Below are positions 8,452 through 17,345 of a stretch of 64,000 nucleotides of DNA, piece by piece. A program made the translations under genes and the position numbers. Source of the DNA: Candidatus Argoarchaeum ethanivorans (GTDB taxonomy: Archaea; Halobacteriota; Methanosarcinia; Methanosarcinales; EX4572-44); assembly GCA_004193545.1 (NCBI GenBank), contig RPGO01000024.1, positions 124,001 to 188,000 of the forward strand. Reading direction: 5' to 3'. Numbering within the stretch: position 1 is the stretch's first letter; every line of letters begins with the position of its first letter. The notes under the pieces are model-generated. The model was not told the origin of the DNA. It saw only the letters and a program-made list of their open reading frames with translations, and did not search any database.

Positions 8452-9627
8452 TTACGTTGTTCTGCTACTCTCTATTTTATCGAGTGCCTGTTTTAGATCA
8501 GATAACAGATCTTCAACATCTTCTATCCCAACACTGATTCGGATTAGTCTGTCTGTGATTCCAATCTTCTCCCGCTTTTCTCCCGGAACCACTGCATGGG
8601 TCATGGTGCCTGGATGCTGGACGAGGGTTTTCATATCTCCAAGGCTTACTGCAAGAGTGCATAGTTCAAGACTATTTATGAAGGTTTCAGCATCGTTGTA
8701 GCTATTCATCTCAAACGCTATCATGCCGCCGAACCCACGCATCTGTTTGTTAGCAAGATTGTGTTGTGGATGGTTTTTTAGTCCAGGGTAATACACCTCT
8801 TTAACCGCAGGATGTTTTTGCAGGAACTCTGCAATTTTTTGAGCGTTTTCACAGTGGCGGTCCATGCGAAGAGAGAGCGTTTTGATGCCGCGAATCAGAA
8901 GCCAGGCATTAAAAGGGCTCAGAGCTGCTCCAAAATCCCTGAGGATGGGGCGTACACGCTGGATAAATTCTGCATTCGATACGATAATACCACCAAGAGC
9001 ATCACCATGCCCGCAGATGTATTTGGTGGCACTGTGAATAACAACATCTGCCCCAAGATCGAGGGGGTTTTGAAGATACGGTGTCATGTAGGTATTATCC
9101 ACCATCGAGAGAGGATGGTACTTTGAGATCTTTTTTATGTCGATTAAGTTCATGGTTGGATTTGCAGGGGTTTCGTAGAAGATCAGCTTGGTGTTATCCT
9201 TGAGATGTTCTTCAAGTTCCCTGGTGTTAGATACATCGATCATCGATACTTCGATGCCAAACCCTGGCAGCATCTCTGCAAACAGGTGATAGGTGCTGCC
9301 GTAGACGGCATTGTTTGTTATTACATGATCACCTTTCTTCGCCACAGCAAGTACTGCTGCACTAACAGCTGCCATACCGCTTGCAAATGATATGGCACTC
9401 TCACCGTTTTCAAGTGCTGCCACCTTTTCTTCAAAGACCTTTTGCGTGGGGCTTCCTGCACGTGTGTACACAAACCCCTCGCTCTTCTTTTCAAGTACAT
9501 CCCGTAATTCCTGTACCGTTTCAAAGGCATAAGTGGTGGTCTGGTATATTGGTGTTGTCAGCGCTCCTGTTACCGGGCAGGTGTTCTCTCCATAGCGCAC
9601 CGCTTTTGTTGTAAATCCTTTCATCAT
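8452..9627 (-). CDS. Cys/Met metabolism PLP-dependent enzyme (methionine gamma-lyase / cystathionine synthase type)
   Basis: This is a fold-type I PLP enzyme of the Cys/Met class, which performs gamma-elimination or gamma-replacement on methionine, cystathionine or acyl-homoserine. Visible motifs are TRAGSPTQKVFEEKVAALE (cofactor phosphate region near residue 55), SFASGMAA, DNTYMTPYLQNPLDLGADVV and the Schiff-base lysine in HSATKYICGHGDALGG near residue 190. It ends with RISVGIEDVEDLLSDL, the family signature. The ORF is open upstream to 9690, but GGAGATG lies just before the ATG pair at 9627/9624, so MMKGFTTKAVRYG is the preferred start. Motifs alone do not separate gamma-lyase, gamma-synthase and sulfhydrylase. 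The IS1182 element begins 30 bases before the upstream ORF limit and may have cut its promoter. Confidence 0.88.
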   Translation of the reverse strand: MMKGFTTKAVRYGENTCPVTGALTTPIYQTTTYAFETVQELRDVLEKKSEGFVYTRAGSPTQKVFEEKVAALENGESAISFASGMAAVSAAVLAVAKKGDHVITNNAVYGSTYHLFAEMLPGFGIEVSMIDVSNTRELEEHLKDNTKLIFYETPANPTMNLIDIKKISKYHPLSMVDNTYMTPYLQNPLDLGADVVIHSATKYICGHGDALGGIIVSNAEFIQRVRPILRDFGAALSPFNAWLLIRGIKTLSLRMDRHCENAQKIAEFLQKHPAVKEVYYPGLKNHPQHNLANKQMRGFGGMIAFEMNSYNDAETFINSLELCTLAVSLGDMKTLVQHPGTMTHAVVPGEKREKIGITDRLIRISVGIEDVEDLLSDLKQALDKIESSRTT

Positions 9628-9816
9628 AAAAACATCTCCTGCATGAGTTGTTGTGACTTCATACCCAATATAGCTTCTGTAAGGCATCATAAGAAGAAGG
9701 TATTTATCTATGACGTATACAGGCTATCTCCCAATCCAATTCAGGTGAATACACAAATCAACACAATAATATGACAAATATACAAAAAAACTTGAAATCC
9801 ATGAGACCCTCTCATC

Positions 9817-10308
9817 TCAAAAGCAAATTCCACAACCAAAGGTACAATCTAACTTTCTCCCCATTTTACCCCATAGAACTGTCAGATTATGTGAAATGCA
9901 TACTAAATTAAACTCATTTTTCACATTTTCTACTCCCCTGGTTAAGAACTCTCTCAATCCAAGATTCTGCTTAATATTTCCAAATGGCCATTCCACAGTT
10001 TCCTTGCGTTTTTTATATTCTTCCTTTCCCTCCTCTGACCGCATTTTATCTGCCATCCACAATCGTTCAGCCTCATATTCATCACTCGTGATCTGTTTCA
10101 TTTTTCCTTTCCCTGCACTAATCCATTCTAAATAGACACTCCTCACAATTTGCCCCGTAATATTTATACTGTATCTTGCCATTGTATTCATACTCCCCCC
10201 CTTTTTGATCAAAACCTCCTCATTAGGACAGATAAAACAATCTCTTTTTTCATCATACTCAAATTTATTCTTCGAATACGGATTGTTTTTCTGTTTCTTA
10301 CCTTTCAT
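9817..10308 (-). CDS. IS1182 transposase, C-terminal part
   Basis: This 163-residue frame starts MKGKKQKNNPYSKNKFEYDE, then RDCFICPN, and ends with TVEWPFGNIKQNLGLREFLTRG, which carries the catalytic glutamate region of IS1182 enzymes (the E of VEWPFG). Relative to family members, the stretch with the second catalytic aspartate, expected between VANDVTQD and this ORF, is absent. The protein is probably inactive. Confidence 0.7.
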   Translation of the reverse strand: MKGKKQKNNPYSKNKFEYDEKRDCFICPNEEVLIKKGGSMNTMARYSINITGQIVRSVYLEWISAGKGKMKQITSDEYEAERLWMADKMRSEEGKEEYKKRKETVEWPFGNIKQNLGLREFLTRGVENVKNEFNLVCISHNLTVLWGKMGRKLDCTFGCGICF

Positions 10309-10949
10309 TTGTCTTGTGTAACATCATTTGCAACTATTATCCCGGAATCATGATCCACAGTTATTTGTGGATTGTATGACAACTCATTTCGCTTCTTCTT
10401 ACTCTCCATAAATTGTGATTCAGGATCAGTAATACTGACAGATTTCTGGCCGCTTATTTCAATCTCCTCTTCAGCCTTTTTGATTTTTTCTTCAATCTTC
10501 TTTTTTTGATTTTCATCACCGGTTGTATGTGCTTCTATAATCGTTTTAGCAGCACGCTTCAATCTTTTGCCCCGGGATTGCTCGATTTCTTCTATTTTTT
10601 TGCGTATTTTTTCTTTAGTATCAAGTTCTGGTGGAAGTTCATCACCTCTCTTATCTCCATATATCTTATCTTTTTCTTCGTCTATCTTGATTCCTTTTTC
10701 TATGATGTCCTGTAGTCTCTTCAGTTGTTCTTCGCTCAGACTATTATTGTTTGATGCATTTGCTTTTATTTTGGTCCCATCGACTATCAGCTCTTTATTG
10801 TCTTTTCTGAAGTTGCAGATTGTTCTGAAATTTGGTTTTTCATTTCCTGTAAGGTACATGTAAATAACATTTTCATGTGCTAATTTATCAATCTTTCTTG
10901 AGGACCAGACACCATCAATAGCAGCTTGTACTAATAATCTCAGTAGCAT
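10305..10949 (-). CDS. IS1182 transposase, N-terminal part
   Basis: The frame includes NVIYMYLTGNEKPNFRTICNF (DUF772-like N-terminal domain) and DGTKIKANASN, the first-aspartate motif of IS1182 transposases, then a long Lys/Glu coiled coil (about residues 50-160) and DHDSGIIVANDVTQD. The open frame extends about 66 codons further upstream with clear homology (IGQTWLFPPYINDFIP) but no ATG, so the true start is missing or non-standard. It overlaps the second ORF by ATGA. Confidence 0.75.
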   Translation of the reverse strand: MLLRLLVQAAIDGVWSSRKIDKLAHENVIYMYLTGNEKPNFRTICNFRKDNKELIVDGTKIKANASNNNSLSEEQLKRLQDIIEKGIKIDEEKDKIYGDKRGDELPPELDTKEKIRKKIEEIEQSRGKRLKRAAKTIIEAHTTGDENQKKKIEEKIKKAEEEIEISGQKSVSITDPESQFMESKKKRNELSYNPQITVDHDSGIIVANDVTQDK

Positions 10950-11357
10950 CTGCCTTGGGTATGCCGGATTGCCTGGTTGTGATTTGAATTTTTCTTCTGC
11001 TTTACTAACATCTATACAGGCAATTATTGTTACAATTAGATTGCAAATGTGATTTTTGGGTATAAAATCATTAATATATGGAGGAAATAACCATGTTTGT
11101 CCAATTTTATCTTCTCGTATTGCTATTTTGTTAAATCGCCTAAAATATCATGATAAAACTACGATTGTAGTTATTTAACTAATGATACATAAATTAAACG
11201 ATTTATTATTATGTAATGAGGTTTTGAAGTTGATTATTTGGATACAAAAGAAAAAAGACTGGTTTTTACAAGCGGATTTGTTGGTGGCTAGATAATTGTT
11301 GGACAGCCTCTATATAGGATGAAATAAATACTGTGATTCTTGGTGCTTGTGCAGATT

Positions 11358-12179
11358 ATGAAAAAGCTCGGTGTAATATCCAGATGTGATAGACCTGATG
11401 CAATCACAATGGTCAAAGACCTGCAGAAACACCTTGAAGGAAAGGCTGAACTCTTAATCGACCCGGAAACAGCAAAGAGGCTCAACACAGATGGTGTTCC
11501 GGTCAGGGATATGAGAGAGCAAGGCGCCGTGGGACTGGTCTCAGTCGGAGGTGATGGTACGGTACTTCGCGGCATACAGGAAATGGAAGATCCACTTCCT
11601 GTGCTTGGTATAAATATTGGTACAATCGGGTTTCTTGTTGATGTTGGTGCACATGAAGCATTTGGTGCAGTCGATGAAATCATCGAAGGATTTGAGATAG
11701 ATGAACGCTCTCGTATTGATGTGCAGATCAATCATCAGTATCTGCCGCCAGCAACCAACGAGGTAGTAATCGTCACAGCAAGTCCGGCAAAGATTCTATC
11801 GTATACCATCCTTATCAACCAAAAAAAATTAGATGAACTTCGTGCAGATGGGCTTGTACTTGCCACTCCCACAGGCTCAACAGCGTATGCCATGAGTGCG
11901 GGTGGACCTATCATTGACCCAAGGGTTTGTGCCATTGACATTGTGCCGATTGCACCGTTTAAGCTCTCAGCAAGACCATGGGTGATACCAGATGACAGCA
12001 CCATAACGATAAACCTGTCCAACCATGACAAGGATGCTTTTGTTGCAGTTGACGGACAATACACGCAAAAAATAACCCACAGTGACACAGTGACAATTAC
12101 CCGCTGCAGCACGCCAGCAAGATTTATCGTGATTGGGCGAAATGGATTTTATGAAAAAGTGAAAAGCAAACTTGCATAA
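11358..12179 (+). CDS. nadK: NAD kinase
   Basis: NAD kinase phosphorylates NAD to NADP. The diagnostic VSVGGDGTVLRGI motif is near residue 63, followed by LGINIGTIGFLVDV, the NEVVI segment and the LVLATPTGSTAYAMSAGGPI block near residue 170, all in family order, and the length of about 273 residues fits archaeal enzymes. ATG 11358 (MKKLGVISRCDRPDA) is preferred; an in-frame GTG at 11340 would add six residues. The IS1182 copy ends 48 bases upstream, so the native promoter may be displaced. The next gene starts within a few bases of the stop, suggesting co-transcription. Confidence 0.95.
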   Translation: MKKLGVISRCDRPDAITMVKDLQKHLEGKAELLIDPETAKRLNTDGVPVRDMREQGAVGLVSVGGDGTVLRGIQEMEDPLPVLGINIGTIGFLVDVGAHEAFGAVDEIIEGFEIDERSRIDVQINHQYLPPATNEVVIVTASPAKILSYTILINQKKLDELRADGLVLATPTGSTAYAMSAGGPIIDPRVCAIDIVPIAPFKLSARPWVIPDDSTITINLSNHDKDAFVAVDGQYTQKITHSDTVTITRCSTPARFIVIGRNGFYEKVKSKLA

Positions 12180-12183
12180 AGAG

Positions 12184-13281
12184 ATGACAAAAATGGAGAT
12201 AAGCGAGACTATCAATACTTCAAGACACACAAAACAAGAGGCAGCTAAAATACTCAAGGATAGATTATCTGAAACTGCAATATTAATACTTGTGGGACCG
12301 CAGGGTGGCGGCAAGACCACCATTGCAATCGAATCACTTGACGAAAACACCGGGGCAATCTTTGAAGGACGTGTGCGTGCCGCACAACCAGTAATCATGA
12401 TTCGAAGAGACGCTGTAAAAAAACTTAAGAACCTGGTGGTAGAACACCGGCCTCTGCCAATTTATGAAGGAGATCAACAATTATACACAGAAATTACTGC
12501 TTATGATGCCATCCGCGCAACGATTGAAAACATATTCGACATCCTCGAACTTGGGGAAATCGAACTTGCAACCAAAATAAGCAGCATAGCAAAAGAACAC
12601 GGGATAGACACCAGAATAATAGAGCTGATTGCTGAGCCAGATGAACTGCGCATTCGCAGGAAATATAGAAAAGATGATGCCAAAGCCCGTCTCTCCACTC
12701 TCATCGACAAGGAAAAAAAATACCACATCGATTCGGATATCCTGAGTATACAGGGTGCAAAAATACTTGATATTATTAATCGGGATAAGGTTGGTGCATT
12801 CTCAGATGACGAGATTTCCCGCACCACAGATGATTTTGATAAAACCATACAAACCGATGGTAAAACCATTGCCGAGTGCCTTAAAATCCTTATCCAGACA
12901 TCAAAACAGGAAAAAAGAGAAGCAGGTTTTCTTGTGTTACACAAACACAAACACGAGCGAATCATAAGCGATATTATCATTGCTGGAGAGCATTCAACGA
13001 TTGGTGTAACACTGCTTGAAGTGTATGTAGGATTTAGACAGAAGGGCGGAATCCTTGGAATTCAAGAAGTCTACAAACCAGATATTGTTGGTGTGATTGA
13101 AGTAATACACTCACACCATGGAGATGGTGAATTACTCTCAACTGAAGATCATGGTGCAGCAGGACGGTTTGGGATTATCGTAACAGTGATAGGAACAAAC
13201 GGTAGTATCGATTCTACACATTATCCGCGTAAAAAAACACTGCAAGGGATAATGTATGAAGAACAAAAAGCGAAAAGGTAA
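12184..13281 (+). CDS. conserved archaeal protein of unknown function with P-loop-like motif
   Basis: This protein of about 365 residues has an early LILVGPQGGGKTTIAIE segment (about residue 33) that fits a Walker A loop (GPQGGGKT), though no convincing Walker B follows in the expected place. The centre (residues 120-240) is helical and charged. The C-terminus contains EVYVGFRQKGGILGIQEVY and EVIHSHHGDGELLSTEDHGAAGRFG, a His/Asp-rich segment that could bind metal. I cannot name the family. It is tightly packed between nadK and nop5 (gaps of 4 and 8 bases), so it is likely an expressed operon member. ATG 12193 and TTG 12172 are alternative starts. Confidence 0.65.
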   Translation: MTKMEISETINTSRHTKQEAAKILKDRLSETAILILVGPQGGGKTTIAIESLDENTGAIFEGRVRAAQPVIMIRRDAVKKLKNLVVEHRPLPIYEGDQQLYTEITAYDAIRATIENIFDILELGEIELATKISSIAKEHGIDTRIIELIAEPDELRIRRKYRKDDAKARLSTLIDKEKKYHIDSDILSIQGAKILDIINRDKVGAFSDDEISRTTDDFDKTIQTDGKTIAECLKILIQTSKQEKREAGFLVLHKHKHERIISDIIIAGEHSTIGVTLLEVYVGFRQKGGILGIQEVYKPDIVGVIEVIHSHHGDGELLSTEDHGAAGRFGIIVTVIGTNGSIDSTHYPRKKTLQGIMYEEQKAKR

Positions 13282-13289
13282 TTTTTAGC

Positions 13290-14243
13290 ATGTGTGAGGA
13301 CATTCAATACTGCACATGGTTTGGAGTTTTTACCATCAAAAACGAAAAAGTTGTTGATTGCAATCTTTTTCCAAAAGATGTCCATAAGCTCGCAAAACTC
13401 ATGGAAGAAAGAACTGCAGCATTTTCAGGCAGTAAAACCTGTTGTATTGATATGGTAAATCTTGCCATAAGTCAGGGTGTTGTTAATACAGCAAAGGAAT
13501 ACTACAACTTACTGCAGGATGTTATGCTTGAAGTTGTAAAAAACAAAATCAGAACACAGTGGACAAAAGATGTTCAGATAATACAGGTAGCAAGCACGAT
13601 TGATGAACTCGATAAAATCATAAATCTTCTACAGGAGCGATTAAACACTGGCTACAGTATTCACTTCCCAGAACACGGCATGCACGCTCTGAAACTTGCA
13701 GAATTAATCACTACTTATGGAAGCAGAAACAACATTCCAGCCGATCATGCACTCTATGAAAAAGCTATAAGCTCTACAGGCATGAATCTTACAGATCAAG
13801 AAGAACAGCTTCTGCAGGCACTTGCAGCAAACATTCTGCACCTGTACAAACTGCGAGGAGAGAGCGAAGATTACCTGAATCACACTCTTCCACAGTTTGC
13901 ACCAAACCTGACATGCATATTAGGAGCAAATCTTGCGGCACGTATGATAAGCCTCGTGGGCAGCCTTGAAAAACTCTCAGAAAAACCTGCAAGTACCATA
14001 CAGGTAACTGGTGCAAGCAAGGCTCTGTTCAAACATCTGCGCAAACATGCACCAGCCCCCAAGCATGGAATCATATACCAGCATCCACTGGTAAAGAATG
14101 CCCCGTACAAGCTCAGGGGAAAAACATCAAGAGCACTTGCTGGAAAAATTGCTATATCAGCACGCATCGACTACCACAATGGAAGCTTAAATCCACAAAT
14201 AGAACAGGATCTAAAAAAGCGAATCACGCAGATCAAGGGGTAG
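13290..14243 (+). CDS. Nop5/Nop56-family box C/D RNP protein
   Basis: Nop5 bridges fibrillarin and L7Ae on box C/D guide RNAs that direct 2'-O-methylation of rRNA and tRNA. The C-terminal Nop domain is unmistakable: LGANLAARMISLVGSLEKL near residue 215, then IQVTGASKALFKHLR and HGIIYQHPLVKNAPYKLRGK, and RALAGKIAISARIDYHNG. A NOSIC/coiled-coil region precedes it, and the length of 317 residues is normal for archaea. It lies eight bases after the preceding gene. The usual downstream fibrillarin gene is not here; instead transposase debris starts right after the stop. Confidence 0.9.
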   Translation: MCEDIQYCTWFGVFTIKNEKVVDCNLFPKDVHKLAKLMEERTAAFSGSKTCCIDMVNLAISQGVVNTAKEYYNLLQDVMLEVVKNKIRTQWTKDVQIIQVASTIDELDKIINLLQERLNTGYSIHFPEHGMHALKLAELITTYGSRNNIPADHALYEKAISSTGMNLTDQEEQLLQALAANILHLYKLRGESEDYLNHTLPQFAPNLTCILGANLAARMISLVGSLEKLSEKPASTIQVTGASKALFKHLRKHAPAPKHGIIYQHPLVKNAPYKLRGKTSRALAGKIAISARIDYHNGSLNPQIEQDLKKRITQIKG

Positions 14244-14244
14244 T

Positions 14245-14640
14245 GCCTCAGCTATTTGACTCGAAGATGTATGTAGCTTATGGAACAAGTTTTAAAAGTG
14301 AAAAACAGGCTTTTGACCGAGCGATGAAAATGTTGGAATATATCGATGTAGAAATGAAAAGCGTGAGACTCGACAGATATTACAGCATTCCTTTTCATGT
14401 GGATAAATTCGAAAGGTGCTAAAGTCTACATTATATCCCGGAAAAATGCTACTTTACACGGATCGTGGAAATGAAAGAATACGATGGAAGAATTTGTGAA
14501 AAACACGTTCTGAATCTTAGATTTTCAGCAGATAAAAGACGATTTGGCTGGAAGGTAATGCAAAAAAGAGAAGACAAAGTTAATACAGCGATTACATGTA
14601 CAAATGTTTGGCATAATTTATTGAACCTGTGCACAACTTA
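14245..14640 (+). pseudogene. DDE transposase relic
   Basis: Two out-of-frame pieces read like one transposase C-terminus: LFDSKMYVAYGTSFKSEKQA then MKMLEYIDVEMKSVRLDRYY (14252-14420), and after a break RRFGWKVMQKREDKVNTAIT then CTNVWHNLLNL up to about 14640. The ...VRLDRYYS... pattern is familiar from IS4-like archaeal transposases, but the family is not settled. It directly abuts nop5, in the position where fibrillarin is often found. Confidence 0.5.
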
Positions 14641-15667
14641 ATTCTGTCCCACAGCCCAGTACTTTCTCTGCACTGTTTTCACTTCTTTTATCCTTTCTTT
14701 AACAATACCACGTGCCGATCCGGATGATTGTTCATGCTTATAACCCTGAAATCCTCTGACAATCTCATAAACCGAGTCCGCGAGTGTGTCGAGGTCGTAC
14801 CCGCCTTCAAGCGATGCCACCATTCTTCCTTCACACAGTCTCCTGGAGAGGTCAACCACGATATCTGAAAGCATGCCGAAGCCACCCAACAGAGAGGTTC
14901 ATGCCTGCAAGAGGATCCCCCTCTGCGGCATCCTGGCCACTTGATACCAGTATGATATCAGGATTAAACTCTTCTGCTATCGGGATCAGGATCTGTTCAA
15001 AAGCGTGTCTGTAGTCTGGATCAGTGCATCCTGCAGGAAGTGGCACATTAACAGTGTAACCTTCGCCGTCACCATTTCCAACCTCACCGACGCTGCCACT
15101 GCCGGGATAGTGCGGGTACTGGTGCGTGGAAAAATAGAGTACGCTCGAATCAGAATAGAACATGTCCTGTGTACCATTGCCATGGTGCACATCCCAATCC
15201 ACTATCAGCACCCGGGAAAGGCCCTTCTTCTGCGCATGTCTTGCTGCGATTGCTACATTATTAAATAGACAGAAACCCATTGCATGGTCAGATGTTGCAT
15301 GATGCCCTGGTGGACGCACCACTGCAAAGACGTTCTTTACATCGCCACTCACAACAGCATCCACGCCAGCTATTACACCGCCCGCTGCAAGTAGTGCCAC
15401 AGCATAAGAATCAGAGCAAACAGGTGTGTCCATATCCAGTGAAATGCCTTTCCAACTGTGCTCCTGCACACGCCGGATATGGGATGAAGTATGGACGTAT
15501 CCCAGTTCTGCCTCTGTGGCTTTCCGTGGCGATACATTCACAAGACCCTCAAGTGATTCAAGTCTATCCATAATTGCAACAACCCTTTCAGCACGCTCGG
15601 GGTGACCAGCCCTGTTGTGCAGCTGGTAGTCTGGATGATACACAATTCCGGTTCTTTTGACCGACAT
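14638..15667 (-). pseudogene. HDAC-fold deacetylase (AcuC/acetylpolyamine type), one frameshift
   Basis: These zinc enzymes remove acetyl groups from lysines or polyamines. Visible family motifs are [20 protein letters not shown] at the N-terminus, [20 protein letters not shown] with the His pair near residue 125, the metal-binding [16 protein letters not shown], and [18 protein letters not shown]. The frame then breaks near 14885: one extra base in the CTCTGTTGGGTGG region moves the rest ([17 protein letters not shown] and LEGGYDLDTLADS) into another frame that ends at 14638. [13 protein letters not shown] at 15667 is the natural start, although the frame is open to 15757. This is either a recent pseudogene or a one-base sequence error; everything else is intact. 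Confidence 0.85.
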
Positions 15668-15765
15668 AAACCAAAGTATAATCTCAACCACTATAAAATT
15701 ATATGCTGATCTGGCACTGTGAATATGAAAAACTGAGGCACAACACTGATATAACAATAAATTAA

Positions 15766-15837
15766 AGCCCCGGGAGGGATTTGAACCCTCGACCTCATCC
15801 TTACCAAGGATGCACTATACCTCTAAGCTACCGAGGC
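15766..15837 (-). tRNA. tRNA-Thr (GGU)
   Basis: On the minus strand the acceptor GCCTCGG pairs with CCGGGGC. The anticodon stem CATCC/GGATG encloses the loop TTGGTAA with anticodon GGT, and the T arm contains GGTTCAAATCC. No CCA is encoded; the discriminator is T. No intron. Confidence 0.93.
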
Positions 15838-15858
15838 TTTGCGATTTATTTTTATTTC

Positions 15859-15936
15859 TGGCGGGCTCGGGGGGAGTTGAACCCCCGACATTCGGGTTAG
15901 AAGCCCGACGCTATATCCTGGCTAAGCCACGAGCCC
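15859..15936 (-). tRNA. tRNA-Arg (UCU), CCA encoded
   Basis: The acceptor GGGCTCG pairs with CGAGCCC. The anticodon stem TCGGG/CCCGA encloses the loop CTTCTAA with anticodon TCT, and the T arm reads GGGTTCAACTCCC. The 3' end is G followed by an encoded CCA (15859-15861 as TGG on the plus strand). It lies 21 bases from the tRNA-Thr gene on the same strand. Confidence 0.93.
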
Positions 15937-16082
15937 ATTATATAAGACAATTCTATAGTTTTAGTAGTTCAAAAATGTTGTGGATGCAGGTGACATTAAT
16001 GCATGCTCAGTTCTCTATGTAGACTCATGCTGCAATCAATTGCGTGTGTGATTCGATCCAAACAAGTGCTTGAATATATCTG

Positions 16083-16534
16083 TTATTCTCCATGCGAAGT
16101 ATGTTTTTTATAATCCCTCTTTTCACACTCATGTTTTCTTGTGTGACAGAATATTTCAAAATGTTTGAGCCACTCTGGATGATGTGGTGAGGTTTTTACA
16201 AATTCAACCAATGATTTAACCTGTGTGATGGTTATTGGGTCAAGTTCATGTTCAATGATGACTTTTGTGAACTTTATAATTTTGCAGAAATTTTTATTGA
16301 AGTCGTGTTTATCTTTCACTCCTATAGCTATTTCATATCCTTTTGGTGTTAGTATTATATCCTCATATTTTTTGTGTTCAACAAAACCCATGTGATTCAA
16401 CTTTTTTAGCATCTCAACGACACTCGGCGGCTTAACATTTAAAAAACTGATACATTCTTTACTCTGGCATATCCCTGTTCATTCGTTATATTGAGGATCG
16501 CTTCAAGGTAATCTTCAACTTTTCTAGATAGCAT
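16083..16534 (-). pseudogene. DtxR/MntR-family metal-dependent regulator, frameshifted
   Basis: From ATG 16534 the frame gives MLSRKVEDYLEAILNITNEQ and then YARVKNVSV, the first helices of the DtxR winged-helix domain. One base appears lost in a T-run near 16440, after which the other frame continues LNVKPPSVVEMLKKLNHMGF and EHKKYEDIILTPKGYEIA (recognition helix and wing) and a dimerisation region with HELDPITITQV, ending at 16083. These proteins repress metal-uptake genes when loaded with Fe or Mn. The lesion in a homopolymer makes sequencing error a real alternative. Adjacent ABC-ATPase debris may be from its former target operon. Confidence 0.75.
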
Positions 16535-16560
16535 GACTCGTTATTAGGATACCCTATTAT

Positions 16561-16755
16561 TTGAAGATTTCTATTGCAGACGAGCCTTGCGCAAGCCTGG
16601 ACATAGCATCCTCAAGACAGATTCTGGGGCTATTCAAGGAACTGAATAAGGGCTTAGGTCAGACAATGGTCATGGTCACACACGAAGAGTGGCACAAGGA
16701 ATACGTTGATAGAGTTATTTATCTGAGGGCTGGGTTAATAGAAAAAAGAAATTAG
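16561..16755 (+). pseudogene. ABC transporter ATPase, C-terminal fragment
   Basis: Only about 64 residues remain. They begin at the Walker B/D-loop region (ISIADEPCASLDIASSRQIL) and run through the H-loop (MVMVTHEEWHKEYVDRVIYL) to the C-terminus, as in LolD/MacB-type ATPases. Walker A and the signature motif are missing, so it cannot function. The break with the DtxR-type gene region is at about 16555. Confidence 0.75.
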
Positions 16756-16871
16756 GAGAGAATGAGAATTCAAACTTGTTAACTTGCGCCGATGGTACCA
16801 CCCATTTAAGCAAAGCGGAAATTAGGTGGAATTCTCACTTTAGATATAGAGAACTTTGAATGGTTTTTTAT

Positions 16872-17183
16872 TTACATCTTCCGGTCGATGGCAAGCCATG
16901 TTTCAGTTGTTGAAACATCTCTTGTTTTATGAAGAAAATCTTCTACTATTTTTGGGTTTTCTGCCTCGTATATCCATATTGCATCATATCTACCGAAAGT
17001 ATGATACACATGCAGGATCTTGATGTCTTTTGGTACTTCTTTTATTATTTTGTCACCAAGAATACCCACAAAAGTGCGCTTTTCTTTACCAAACTCTGGA
17101 GGTTCTTTAAGTATTTTATCACCAAAGTCTCCTGCATTATCCATCATGCCGGGGTTAACTTTCACACATGTTATAAACAACAT
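16872..17183 (-). CDS. alpha-beta barrel (Lrp/AsnC-ligand-domain or GYD-like) small protein
   Basis: This 103-residue protein starts MLFITCVKVNPGMMDNAGDF and ends with YHTFGRYDAIWIYEAENPKI then STTETWLAI, the pattern of a small dimeric alpha-beta barrel as in GYD/DUF3303-type proteins and Lrp ligand-binding modules. AGAGGTGAAT lies just upstream of ATG 17183; the frame is open to 17252 but the ribosome-binding site decides for 17183. The function is unknown; family assignment is by fold pattern only. Confidence 0.6.
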   Translation of the reverse strand: MLFITCVKVNPGMMDNAGDFGDKILKEPPEFGKEKRTFVGILGDKIIKEVPKDIKILHVYHTFGRYDAIWIYEAENPKIVEDFLHKTRDVSTTETWLAIDRKM

Positions 17184-17345
17184 CTTTGATTCACCTCTTT
17201 TAATTCTATAACATTTACTATACAAATACTTATGCAATCTCTTATCTGTCAAATAACATTCCTGTTCTATTTTACAATGTAAAATCTGTCAGATTATTAT
17301 GCTGAATAACAAAGGCTAAATATTGCTAAGCCTAACACGTGCTGG

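Larger units (their letters stand above)
9721..11309 (-). mobile_element. IS1182-type element, copy A
   Basis: This 1589-base element is bounded by AGGCTATCTCCCAATCC at 9721 and by the reverse complement of AGGCTGTCCAACAATTATCT ending at 11309; the ends are imperfect inverted repeats starting AGGCT. It is nearly identical to, and inverted relative to, the element at 56115-57700; the three-base length difference includes a longer G-run in the second ORF. It lies between the PLP-enzyme promoter and the NAD kinase gene. No clear target duplication was found. The transposase is split in two and appears to lack a central segment. Confidence 0.85.

Noticed and set aside
10506-10863. Hydrophobic ORFs antisense to the IS1182 coiled coil (also at 56561-56918)
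   Set aside because: They are the complement of Lys/Glu-rich codons, which read as Phe/Leu/Ser; there is no ribosome-binding site and no family.
12172-12183. TTG start for the gene after nadK
   Set aside because: It would lie inside the nadK stop region; ATG 12184 or 12193 is more natural.
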